64,000 nucleotides of DNA from positions 62,001 to 126,000 of the forward strand of contig JAAXWS010000002.1 of the NCBI GenBank assembly GCA_013334865.1, read 5' to 3'. Shown here piece after piece: positions 52,545 through 60,917 of this stretch. How positions within the stretch are numbered: the stretch's first letter is position 1; every line of letters starts with the position of its first letter. The position numbers and the translations under genes were made by a program. The notes beneath the pieces are model-generated. The model searched no databases and was not told the DNA's origin. It saw only the letters and a program-made list of their open reading frames with translations. The DNA comes from Chlorobiaceae bacterium (lineage in GTDB: Bacteria > Bacteroidota > Chlorobiia > Chlorobiales > Chlorobiaceae).

Positions 52545-54032
52545 TCATCCTTCATGTTTCCTGAGGATGCTGTGGTGGCGTCCGTAGAAGAAGTAGATGC
52601 AGAAGCCGATGGCAAGCCAGACGACCAGCCGGATCCAGTTTTCCGCGGGAAGCGAAAACATGAGCATCAGGCAGGTGACGATACCGGCAATAGGGACAAA
52701 GGGCACGAGCGGGGCCCTGAACGGACGTTCGGCCTCAGGGTTGGTGCGCCGCATGATGAGTACGGCAGCACAGACGATGACGAAGGCGAACAGTGTGCCG
52801 ATGTTGACCAGTTCGGCCAGCAGGCGCAACGGGAGGAGCGCCCCCAGCACTGCCACGAACAGGCCCGTCAGGATGGTCGATTTCCAGGGGGTCCTGAACT
52901 TCTCGTGGATGGCGCCGAAGAAACTCTTCGGAAGCAGGCCGTCACGTGCCATGGCGAGGAACACCCGGGGCTGGCTGAGCATCATGACGAGCAGCACCGA
53001 GGTGATGCCGGTTATGGCTCCGAGGGAGATGATGAACTGGGCCCATCCGAGGCCGACCTGCCGGAAGGCGTCGGAAACCGGAGCGTCGATGTTGATGTTC
53101 CCGTAAGGTACCATTCCGGTGATGACCGCTGCTACGGCGATGTAGAGCACCGTGCAGATGACGAGCGAGACCATCAGGCCGATGGGTACGTCACGTTGCG
53201 GGTTGCGGGCCTCCTCGGCGTGGGTCGACACCGAATCGAATCCGATGTAGGCAAAGAAGATCATGGCCGCGCCCGCCAGGACGCCGACGGGTGCTCCTGC
53301 CGGGCCGGTCTGGCCGAACACGGTCTTGCCGAAGATGCTGAAGCCGGAGTAGCCGAACGGGGCGAACGGCTGCCAGTTCTCGGGCTTGACGTACATGGCG
53401 CCGAGCACGATGACCAGGAGCACGATGGCCACCTTGACGATCACCATGCCGGTGTTGAAGCCGGCACTCTCACGGATGCCCTTGACGAGGATCACGGTCA
53501 CGATGCAGGTGATCACCACGGCGGGCAGGTCGAACATCGACCCTGTCGAAGAGAGCAGGCCGGTCGCCGGGTCGAAGTCGAGGGGGGCCTTCGCCAGCAG
53601 TGCCGGCATATGGTACCCGAAGATGCCGATGAAATCCTGGAAATAGTGCGACCATCCATGGGCGACCGTCGCAGAAGCCACGGCGTACTCGAGGATCAGG
53701 TCCCAGCCGATGATCCAGGCGAACAGCTCGCCGAGGGTAGCGTAAGCATAAGTGTAGGCGGATCCTGCCACCGGCGCCATGGATGCAAACTCGGCGTAGC
53801 AGAGGGCGGCGAAGACGCATGCAAGGCCGGCGAGCGCGAACGAGAGGGTGACGGCGGGGCCTGCCTTGTCGTGGGCGGCCACGCCGATGAGCACGAAAAT
53901 GCCGGTACCGATGATGGCCCCGACACCAAGGCTGGTTAGGGCTACCGGGCCGAGCACCCGGTGCAGGCGGTGCTCCCCTTTCATCTCTTCGAGCAGGAGG
54001 GCCAGCGGTTTTTTCCTGAAGCTGTTTTTCAC
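52545..54032 (-). CDS. APC-family amino-acid permease, cationic-amino-acid transporter (CAT) type
   Basis: A 495-residue inner-membrane transporter with about 12-14 hydrophobic helices. The first-helix signature SLGVGAIIGTGIFVLIGVAA and YAEFASMAPVAGSAYTYAY with WIIGWDLILEYAVA match the CAT branch of the APC superfamily. AMIFFAYIGFDSVSTHAEE is the typical helix 6. It likely takes up basic or neutral amino acids with protons or sodium; specificity cannot be read from sequence. The start at 54032 is a good N-terminus (MKNSFRKKP). It lies 60 bp after the ATPase gene upstream, so the two may share a transcript. Confidence 0.9.
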   Translation of the reverse strand: MKNSFRKKPLALLLEEMKGEHRLHRVLGPVALTSLGVGAIIGTGIFVLIGVAAHDKAGPAVTLSFALAGLACVFAALCYAEFASMAPVAGSAYTYAYATLGELFAWIIGWDLILEYAVASATVAHGWSHYFQDFIGIFGYHMPALLAKAPLDFDPATGLLSSTGSMFDLPAVVITCIVTVILVKGIRESAGFNTGMVIVKVAIVLLVIVLGAMYVKPENWQPFAPFGYSGFSIFGKTVFGQTGPAGAPVGVLAGAAMIFFAYIGFDSVSTHAEEARNPQRDVPIGLMVSLVICTVLYIAVAAVITGMVPYGNINIDAPVSDAFRQVGLGWAQFIISLGAITGITSVLLVMMLSQPRVFLAMARDGLLPKSFFGAIHEKFRTPWKSTILTGLFVAVLGALLPLRLLAELVNIGTLFAFVIVCAAVLIMRRTNPEAERPFRAPLVPFVPIAGIVTCLMLMFSLPAENWIRLVVWLAIGFCIYFFYGRHHSILRKHEG

Positions 54033-54091
54033 TGGGCGGAAAAGATTGGACGGTTATGGAAAATCGCAAACTCAGGAAGTTACGATATTTT

Positions 54092-56761
54092 TTATGCTTT
54101 GAGACCGAACATCCCCTTGCGGATGAACCACTTGACCGACTCGATGACCGGGACGACCGTAAGGGCGGAGAACAGCACGATCAGCCAGTCATGGAGAGGC
54201 AGCCTGAATGTGGCGAAAGGTTTGGCAAGAAAAGGCACATAGATGATCGCCGCAAGCATGGCAAGCTCCCAGGCGACCGCAAGGTTCAGCCAGCGGTTAT
54301 CGAACGGCTTGTCGAAGAGCGGCAAGGTCTCCGAGCGAAAATTGTAGGCCTTGAAGAACTGTATCAGAACAAGGGCGACGAAGGTCATGGTCATGGCTTC
54401 ATGCTGCGAACGACCCGAATGACGGGCCCATTCGAACAGCGCAAGGTTCACGACGGCCGAACAGATGCCACCGGCAAGCATGAGTGCGATCACCGGACGG
54501 GTGAAAACCCCCTGCTTCGGGTCGTTCGGCGGCCTCTTCATGATATCCTTGTCCGCAGAGTCCACAGCGAGCGCTAGCGCAGGAAGGCCGTCGGTGGCCA
54601 GGTTGACGTACAGGATCTGCACGGCGCTCAGCGGCAGCGGGAGGCCGAGCAGGGTTGCTCCGGCCATCAGGCCGAGTTCCCCTATGTTGGACGAGAGCAG
54701 ATAGGTCAGGTACTTCCTGATATTGTCGAATATGCCCCTGCCCTCTTCGATGGCGGCGACTATGGTCGAGAAGTTGTCGTCCGTGAGGGTCATCGCCGAC
54801 GCCTCCCTCGCTACGTCGGTGCCGTTGATGCCCATCGAGATGCCGATATCGGCCCGCTTCAGGGCCGGGGCGTCGTTGACGCCGTCCCCCGTCATGGCGA
54901 CAATCTGGCCTTCAGCCTGCAACGCCTCGACTATACGGAGCTTGTGCTCAGGCGCAACCCTGGCGAAAACGTCGATGCCCCCCGTCATCTTCCTCAACGC
55001 CATGGCATCGAGCTCCTGCAGCTCGCGTCCCGTGGCCACCCTGCCGCAGCGGAGGATCCCGAGCTCGGCGGCAATGGCCCTGGCGGTCACCGGGTGGTCG
55101 CCCGTGATCATGACCGGCCGGATGCCGGCATCGATGCAACGCGCGACAGCCTCCCGTGCCTCGGCTCTCGGCGGGTCGATCATGCCGGCAAGGCCGAGGA
55201 ACAGAAGGCCATCAGACGAGCCGGTATCGTTCGTCCCTTCCCTGACGGCAATCGCAAGAACACGCAGGGCCTCCCTCCCCATAGATTCGGCGGCCGCAAT
55301 GACCCTCTCGATCCCGCCTTCATCGATTGCGACCGGCCCCGAGGCCTCAAGCATGCCGGAGCAGGCGGGCAGGATCACCTCGGGGGCCCCTTTGACGATG
55401 GAGACGAGCGAGTCGCCGTCGCGGTGCACCGTGGCCATGCGCCTGGACTCGGAAGAGAAGGGCTCCTCCCCGATTCGGGGATATCTGGACTTCAGGTCGT
55501 CGGGGTTGATGCCGGCCTTCCTGGCAGCCACGATGAGCGCCGCTTCGGTAGGATCCCCGGCGATGCTCCAATCGCCATCGGCCGATGAGTCGAGTCGGGC
55601 ATCGTTGCACAACGCCCCCGACTCGAGGAGCCGGAGGAACACCGGGCCGAGCCGGGTACTGCCGTCAGCCAGCGTCAGCCGCCCCTCCGGGCGGTATCCG
55701 GATCCTGACACGTTCACAAACATGCCGTCGGCGTAGAGGGCGCGTACCGTCATTTCATCCCTCGTGAGCGTGCCGGTCTTGTCGGAGCAGATCACCGTGG
55801 TGCTGCCGAGCGTCTCGACAGCGGGAAGGCGCCGCATGAGCGCGTTTCGCTTTGCCATCCGCTGTACGCCGAGGGCGAGGGAGATGGTCACCACGGCGGG
55901 AAGGGCCTCGGGAACCACCGCGACCGCGAGGGCGATGCCGAACAGGAGTATATCTACGAAAGGCTGGCCGCGGAGCAGGCCGAGCCCGACGATGGCCAGC
56001 ACGATGACGAGGGCTACCCTCGACAGGGAGCTGCCGACCTGATCGAGGTTTTTCTGGAGCGGAGTCTTCGCGGTATCGAGAGCCTGAAGCATCCCTGCGA
56101 TACGGCCAAACTCGGTCGCCATGCCGGTTGAGGTCACGATCGCCCTGCCGCGTCCGTATCCGGCAGATGTTCCCGCAAACACCATGTTCCGGCGATCTCC
56201 GATATCCGTATCCTCGGGAAGGATGAGCATGGCATCTTTCTGGACGGGAAGCGATTCACCGGTCAGGGAGGCCTCCTCGACCCGCAGGTGCAATGACTCG
56301 ACCAGCCGGGCGTCAGCCGGGATGCGGTCTCCCGTCACGAGCAGGATGATGTCACCCGGCACGATAGCGGATGCAGGAACGACCTGCTCGACGCCATCCC
56401 GGACCACACGGGCACCCGGTGCGGCCATTCGCTTCAACGCGTCGATGGCTTTCCCGGCCCGAAATTCCTGAACGAAACCAAGCAGCACGGCCAGGAGCAC
56501 GATCATCGTGATAGCTACGGCCTCAACCGCGTGGCTGAGAAAAGCCGAAAGCAGGGCAGCAAACAGGAGGGCGAGGATGAGCACGCTCCTGAACTGCGTG
56601 ATCAGGATTTTCCATGGGCCAGGACCCGCCTCAGCCTTGACGAGGTTGGGCCCGTGCTCCTTTATGCGGCGCGCGGCCTCTTCTGAAGACAGCCCTGAAA
56701 AAGCTGAATCGAGGATGGAGAAGATTTGATCTGAGGAAATCGAATGCCATGGTCGATCCAT
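54092..56761 (-). CDS. P-type Ca2+/cation ATPase (P2 type)
   Basis: An 889-residue pump of the classical SERCA/PMR1-like layout. LTGESLPVQKDAM is the actuator motif, PEALPAVVTISLALG lies in M4 as in calcium and secretory-pathway pumps, CSDKTGTLTRDEM is the phosphorylation site (about 326), and MTGDGVNDAPALKRADIGISMG ends the catalytic core. Five or six C-terminal helices follow with YVNLATDGLPALALAVDSAD. Ca2+ or Mn2+ export is the likely role. It is the second P2-type ATPase within 8 kb, and sequence blocks differ enough that it is not a recent duplicate. Confidence 0.9.
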   Translation of the reverse strand: MDRPWHSISSDQIFSILDSAFSGLSSEEAARRIKEHGPNLVKAEAGPGPWKILITQFRSVLILALLFAALLSAFLSHAVEAVAITMIVLLAVLLGFVQEFRAGKAIDALKRMAAPGARVVRDGVEQVVPASAIVPGDIILLVTGDRIPADARLVESLHLRVEEASLTGESLPVQKDAMLILPEDTDIGDRRNMVFAGTSAGYGRGRAIVTSTGMATEFGRIAGMLQALDTAKTPLQKNLDQVGSSLSRVALVIVLAIVGLGLLRGQPFVDILLFGIALAVAVVPEALPAVVTISLALGVQRMAKRNALMRRLPAVETLGSTTVICSDKTGTLTRDEMTVRALYADGMFVNVSGSGYRPEGRLTLADGSTRLGPVFLRLLESGALCNDARLDSSADGDWSIAGDPTEAALIVAARKAGINPDDLKSRYPRIGEEPFSSESRRMATVHRDGDSLVSIVKGAPEVILPACSGMLEASGPVAIDEGGIERVIAAAESMGREALRVLAIAVREGTNDTGSSDGLLFLGLAGMIDPPRAEAREAVARCIDAGIRPVMITGDHPVTARAIAAELGILRCGRVATGRELQELDAMALRKMTGGIDVFARVAPEHKLRIVEALQAEGQIVAMTGDGVNDAPALKRADIGISMGINGTDVAREASAMTLTDDNFSTIVAAIEEGRGIFDNIRKYLTYLLSSNIGELGLMAGATLLGLPLPLSAVQILYVNLATDGLPALALAVDSADKDIMKRPPNDPKQGVFTRPVIALMLAGGICSAVVNLALFEWARHSGRSQHEAMTMTFVALVLIQFFKAYNFRSETLPLFDKPFDNRWLNLAVAWELAMLAAIIYVPFLAKPFATFRLPLHDWLIVLFSALTVVPVIESVKWFIRKGMFGLKA

Positions 56762-56874
56762 GATGGGCGCCGGTTACGGGTTGCCATGGGGCTCAGGTTT
56801 TCTATCGGAGCGCCCATTCATGACAACCCGGATTGCCCCGGACAGGTTCCGGGGGCAACCGGGTCAGCGGAGAA

Positions 56875-57138
56875 TCAGTGCCACAGGCCGCTGCTGCAGC
56901 AGTGGCCGCTCTTCGAGGGCTGGTCGTCGTCGGTGAAGCAGAACCACGCGGCCTTGTGGCCGAAGGCGCCGGGGGGCAGATCGGCCTTGGCCTTGTCGAG
57001 CTCCTCTTCGCTGAACTCGTATCCGGCCTCCCTGATGAGCTCCATTCTCTTTTTGGAGAGTTCGCCGACAAGGTGTTTCCGGAACCCCTCCTCATCGATG
57101 ATCTTGGCGAGGAACGCCCTGGCTGAAGTGTGTGACAT
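56875..57138 (-). CDS. Nif11-like small protein with Cys-containing tail
   Basis: An 87-residue protein whose first 60 residues fit the Nif11 leader-peptide family: SARAFLAKIIDEEGFRKHL then ELIREAGYEFSEEELDKA. In this family N-terminal regions act as leaders of ribosomally made, modified peptides, but many members are stand-alone proteins of unknown role. The tail (61-87) has Cys67, Cys80 and Cys81, acidic and Gly/Ser residues, and ends GLWH. A double-glycine cleavage site is not evident. No modifying enzyme or peptide exporter is recognisable in the window. No ribosome-binding site is visible. Confidence 0.7.
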   Translation of the reverse strand: MSHTSARAFLAKIIDEEGFRKHLVGELSKKRMELIREAGYEFSEEELDKAKADLPPGAFGHKAAWFCFTDDDQPSKSGHCCSSGLWH

Positions 57139-57239
57139 GGCTGCAAACGGTTTTGAGATTAACGATCCTGAAGAGCTCTGTTAAAGTTATCTCTTTTCTG
57201 TGATTGTACCATCATGTGCCCGAAATGGAGCTTACGTAC

Positions 57240-57350
57240 CTCAGCCTCCCTGACATCCGGACATCTCTTACATTTCAATTGCCCCCGGCTTCAGCCGGGG
57301 GATAAAAGATCCCCCCTGAATTCCTCCCGGGCTTCAGCCCAATCCTCTTC
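57240..57350. repeat. Single copy of the dispersed CAATTGCCCC/GGCTTCAGCC element
   Basis: GACATCCGGACATCTCTTACA, then CAATTGCCCCCGGCTTCAGC followed by CGGGGG, then CCCGGGCTTCAGCCCAAT. This has the building blocks of both arrays at 51.4-52.0 kb and lies between the Nif11-like gene and the SDR gene. Confidence 0.75.
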
Positions 57351-57370
57351 AGCTGCTGCTGTGTCGGCAC

Positions 57371-58129
57371 TCACAGCCTGGCGCCGCCGGAAATTTCGAG
57401 GAGCTGGCCGGTGATGAACGAGGCTTCGTCGGAGGCGAGGAAAAGCGCCGCCGAGGCGACGTCATCCGGGGTGCCGATCCTGCCCAGCGGGTATCTGGCT
57501 GCGGTCGCCTCGGCCATTACTTTCCACCGTTCCGGGCCAAGCGCCCGGGGGAACGCGTCGACCCCGATAATGGCCGGAGCCAGGGCATTTGCCGTGATGT
57601 TGGAGGCGCCGAGGGCTATGGCGATCGATCGGGTGAAGGAGAAGATGCCCCCTTTTGATGCGGAGTAGCTGAACTGGGCCGGACTGCCACGGTAGACCAG
57701 GGAGCTCATGTTCACGATGCGCCCGTAGGCCTGCGGCTTCATGAGCTTCGTGGCCTCTCGGCAGCAAAGGATGCAGGACTTGAGGTTCATGTCGAGGTTC
57801 CTCGACATGCGCTCGGCATCGATCTCCTCGACGGAGGCCGCCGGTTCGATGTCACCGCCGGCGATGTTGACAAGGATGTCGAGCCGTCCGTACTGCCCGC
57901 GTATTGCGGTAAAAAGGGCCACGACCTGCGCTTCGTCGGAAAGGTCGGCGCCGTGTGCCGTACCGGCGCCACCATCGGCGATGATGCCGTCGAGTACCCG
58001 GGAACACCCGTCGCTGTCGATGTCCGCGAGTATGACCGTTGCCCCTTCGCGCGCGAACCGTCTGGCCGTGGAGCTTCCGATGCCTCCGGCCGCGCCGGTG
58101 ACAAGTGCTATTTTATTGCTGAGCCTCAT
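57371..58129 (-). CDS. Short-chain dehydrogenase/reductase
   Basis: A 252-residue classical SDR of the FabG/sugar-dehydrogenase type. GAAGGIGSSTARRFA is the cofactor motif, NIAGG the next block, and the active site has Ser at IVNMSSLV and YSASKGG (Tyr and Lys both present). The likely cofactor is NAD(H), given ADIDSD after the second strand. Its stop is at 57371; it begins 3 bp after the glycosyltransferase stop, so the two are translated from one mRNA. A role in envelope-sugar or lipid chemistry is possible from this pairing only. Confidence 0.9.
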   Translation of the reverse strand: MRLSNKIALVTGAAGGIGSSTARRFAREGATVILADIDSDGCSRVLDGIIADGGAGTAHGADLSDEAQVVALFTAIRGQYGRLDILVNIAGGDIEPAASVEEIDAERMSRNLDMNLKSCILCCREATKLMKPQAYGRIVNMSSLVYRGSPAQFSYSASKGGIFSFTRSIAIALGASNITANALAPAIIGVDAFPRALGPERWKVMAEATAARYPLGRIGTPDDVASAALFLASDEASFITGQLLEISGGARL

Positions 58130-58132
58130 AAG

Positions 58133-59014
58133 TTATGCCTCGGATTGTTTACGAAAGAGAGTGATTGCCGGAGCGTCGTTCTCGCCGGCGAAGAGCTTGA
58201 ATCCCATAAGGCTGGTCATCGACTGTACCGCCGAATTGAACCTCCCGATGAAAAGGTCGAGGTCGCTGACCTTGAACTCCCCTGTCTGAGACACCTCATG
58301 CATAAAGGCGAGGAACTGCTGATGGCGCATCTCGCCTATCCTCGAAGACCAGGATGCGCCGGATATCCTGAAGGCGCAGAGCGGCTCGTCGATCATCCAG
58401 AGGTCCCCTAACCGGAGCAGCTGCACCCAGAAGTCGAGATCCACCGTGTAGGGAATGCGCGCCCGGTATCCCCTGGTCTTGCCGATCAGCGCAGACGGGA
58501 AGAGCCCGCACGCCGGTTCCCCGATGATGTTGGTTCCCATGCGCACGATCTTCCGGACCAGCTCGGAGGGGTCCTTGCGTCCGCCGTCGACGAAACTGAC
58601 CTTCCGGATCAGGCTCTTTCCCTCAGGGTCGATGATGGTCCGCTGGCACGACACCAGGCTGATGCCCGCCGACTGGGGACTTTCGAAGATTGCGGCCTGC
58701 CGTTCCAGGCACTCAGGAAAGAGGAGGTCATCCGCACAAAGCAGCTTAACCAATCGGCCCCGGACCTGGCTGAGGGCGCGGTTCCAGTTGCCTTCAGGGC
58801 CAAGGTTACGATCAGACGGCACGACGCTGATGCGGCGGTCCGTATAGGAGCGGGCGATTTCGAGGGAGCGGTCGGTCGAGTGGTCGTCGTAGACAAGGAG
58901 CTCGAAATCGGGCATGCTCTGCAAGAGGACCGATTCGATGGTCTGGGCGATGAAACGTTCATTGTTGTACAGCGGGATCGTAACGGTCACCAGCGGTCTC
59001 GAAGCGTTTCCCAT
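58133..59014 (-). CDS. Family 2 glycosyltransferase
   Basis: A 293-residue GT-A fold enzyme. [20 protein letters not shown] is the donor-binding start and [18 protein letters not shown] the next strand. [12 protein letters not shown] follows, with CADDLLF carrying the DxD-type metal-binding acid pair. No membrane helix is seen, so it works at the cytoplasmic face. The sugar and acceptor cannot be told. It is the first gene of the GT-SDR pair, 34 bp after the upstream membrane protein gene. Confidence 0.9.
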   Translation of the reverse strand: MGNASRPLVTVTIPLYNNERFIAQTIESVLLQSMPDFELLVYDDHSTDRSLEIARSYTDRRISVVPSDRNLGPEGNWNRALSQVRGRLVKLLCADDLLFPECLERQAAIFESPQSAGISLVSCQRTIIDPEGKSLIRKVSFVDGGRKDPSELVRKIVRMGTNIIGEPACGLFPSALIGKTRGYRARIPYTVDLDFWVQLLRLGDLWMIDEPLCAFRISGASWSSRIGEMRHQQFLAFMHEVSQTGEFKVSDLDLFIGRFNSAVQSMTSLMGFKLFAGENDAPAITLFRKQSEA

Positions 59015-59047
59015 GGGTTCACCCTCCTGGAGTGCTGTTTATTCCGG

Positions 59048-60358
59048 TCACCGGCAATCTTTCGTTCTCCTTTTCACGCGCATCCCGAGCGCAGGGTCGC
59101 GCATCAGGTTTCGCCTGAGGAGGAGTACCGAACAGCCATAGGTGATCCCGCCGATGCCCAGCGCTGCCTCCTCGCCGGTATACAGGCTCAGGATGATGAC
59201 GGATGCCGATAACAGCATCGCCGTCAGCTGCACGAAGGCTTTCGACATGGTGGAGCGGTCGAGCTGCTGCTCGAGCGGGTCCCCCGATTGCAGCAGTTCG
59301 AGGGTGCCCGTTCTCTGGATCGCGGGAAACACGATGTAGATCATGCCGGTGAAGGAGAGGGTAATCCAGCCGAGCAGGGCGGCATGGGTGTGGGAGTGGT
59401 AGATCCACATCTTGTCAGGCCTGATGGGCGGGTAGGTTCCGAAGAGGATCCCCTTTCCGTAGTAGATGTTCATGATGCCGTATCCGCTGGTGGCCAGCAG
59501 AAAGGCGAGGCCGCCGAGCAGGAATGCCAGTGCGGGGTGGGCGAAGTGGCAGCGGAAATAGTTGTTCATGAAGACGGCGAAGGTGGCGAGCAGGGCGATG
59601 ACGCCAAACATCAGCAGATGGCTGATGAGCATCATGCTCACGTACTGGCCGATGAGGATCACCACCAGAAAGAAGAGTACGCCGCCCACGAAGACGAAGA
59701 ACCAGATGCCGAACAGCTTGCGGGCCAGCTCCATCTTCGGCGTGTTGCGCCAGGCGTAGGTATAGAGGAAGCCCATGACGCTGATGCTGAGCGGGAAGGA
59801 GGAACCGAGGAAATAGGAGGATTGGGTGACGAAGAACGGGATGATACCGTTCGACGGCCAGGCCTCATTCAGCCCCAGGGTGAACAGGCCGAGATTCGCC
59901 ACGAACAGGAAGATGACGTCGAAGAAGTAGTAGCGGCCGGAGACGTTCTCCCAGATGCTCTTCACGGAGAGGACGGAAAGGACTTCGAAGAGGATCTGGA
60001 CGACCAGGGCCAGCAGCAGGAGTCCGGCCGCGGCTTTGAGCAGCGGCAGGGCGAACAGCACCGAGGCGACCACCAGGGCCAGGGCAGTCGAGATGGCGTA
60101 GAGGTATCGACGCTGCCGTTCGGGGCGGATGGTGAGTTCAGGATAGATAGCCGCAGTCAGGTAGCGGTTGAGCAGGAGGATGGCCGTATTGCCGAATCCG
60201 GTGAAGAAGATGTAGGGATGGATCTTCTGCAGGAAGGCGTTCTTCGAGAGGACACCGAAAGCGCCGGCCAGTGCCGCCGTGGTGATCACGATTACCGAGA
60301 AGGTGAGGAAGAGCCTTGAGATGTCCCGCAGCGTATATCCTGTATCTTTCCTGTTCAT
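59048..60358 (-). CDS. Multi-helix membrane protein resembling haem-copper oxidase subunit I
   Basis: A 436-residue inner-membrane protein with about 12 hydrophobic helices. Conserved-looking His occur in KIHPYIFFTGFG, MLISHLLMFG, RCHFAHP and WIYHSHTHAALLGWITL. The HSHTHAALLGW block and the way it pairs with TYPPIRPDKMW recall NorB/cbb3-like subunits, but the full six-His set and a copper ligand have not been confirmed. It could be a nitric-oxide-responsive or haem-binding relative rather than an oxidase. The ATG at 60358 (MNRKDTGYTL) has CGGAAAG eight bases upstream. It starts 25 bp after the DoxX-like gene. Confidence 0.65.
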   Translation of the reverse strand: MNRKDTGYTLRDISRLFLTFSVIVITTAALAGAFGVLSKNAFLQKIHPYIFFTGFGNTAILLLNRYLTAAIYPELTIRPERQRRYLYAISTALALVVASVLFALPLLKAAAGLLLLALVVQILFEVLSVLSVKSIWENVSGRYYFFDVIFLFVANLGLFTLGLNEAWPSNGIIPFFVTQSSYFLGSSFPLSISVMGFLYTYAWRNTPKMELARKLFGIWFFVFVGGVLFFLVVILIGQYVSMMLISHLLMFGVIALLATFAVFMNNYFRCHFAHPALAFLLGGLAFLLATSGYGIMNIYYGKGILFGTYPPIRPDKMWIYHSHTHAALLGWITLSFTGMIYIVFPAIQRTGTLELLQSGDPLEQQLDRSTMSKAFVQLTAMLLSASVIILSLYTGEEAALGIGGITYGCSVLLLRRNLMRDPALGMRVKRRTKDCR

Positions 60359-60383
60359 GGTTCTTTCCGGTAATGGCAACCTT

Positions 60384-60779
60384 TCATCCGATCTGTTCTT
60401 TCCGCCGCAGTTCGTGCATTGCGATCAGCGACAGGCCGATAAGCGAGACGTTCAGCGTCAAAGGGTTGAACGGCAACGTGAACATGGAGGGATCTACAAC
60501 GGCAACCCAGCCGAGCAGCAGCAGCAGTACGGCAATGTTGAAGCCGAACAGCCATCGTCCAGCCAGCAGCAGCAGGAGGCCGAAGAGCACCTCCCCGTAT
60601 CCCATCCAGGTGATCAGCTCGCAGGCGATCCGGTAGACCGGTGCGACCGGGGCGATCAGGCCGACCTCGCCGGGGCTCTTGCAGACGACTTTCGGTACGA
60701 TCCCCTGGTAGATCCAGGAGAAAGCAAGCGCGACACGGCACACCATCAGGACCGGCGACTGCCGGAGGTACTGCTTCAT
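60384..60779 (-). CDS. DoxX-like small membrane protein
   Basis: A 131-residue protein with four transmembrane helices, of the DoxX/DoxD-like type. RVALAFSWIYQGIVPKV and ITWMGYGEVLFGLLLLLAGRW are typical of the family. Members occur with terminal oxidases and thiosulfate:quinone oxidoreductase in archaea and bacteria. Next to the oxidase-like protein, a role in sulfur or quinone redox is possible but unproven. It is the first gene of the pair. Confidence 0.75.
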   Translation of the reverse strand: MKQYLRQSPVLMVCRVALAFSWIYQGIVPKVVCKSPGEVGLIAPVAPVYRIACELITWMGYGEVLFGLLLLLAGRWLFGFNIAVLLLLLGWVAVVDPSMFTLPFNPLTLNVSLIGLSLIAMHELRRKEQIG

Positions 60780-60917
60780 AAAGGTAACTGACTTGAGGGC
60801 TCGTTCGAGGGCTGTTTACACAAGATAAGCGTTAACGGTCATTAACACCTAATAATGCATTGGCGTGGCCACCGGGTTGGAGAGCGGCTCTCACGGAAAT
60901 TCAGGAGCTACCGTGAT

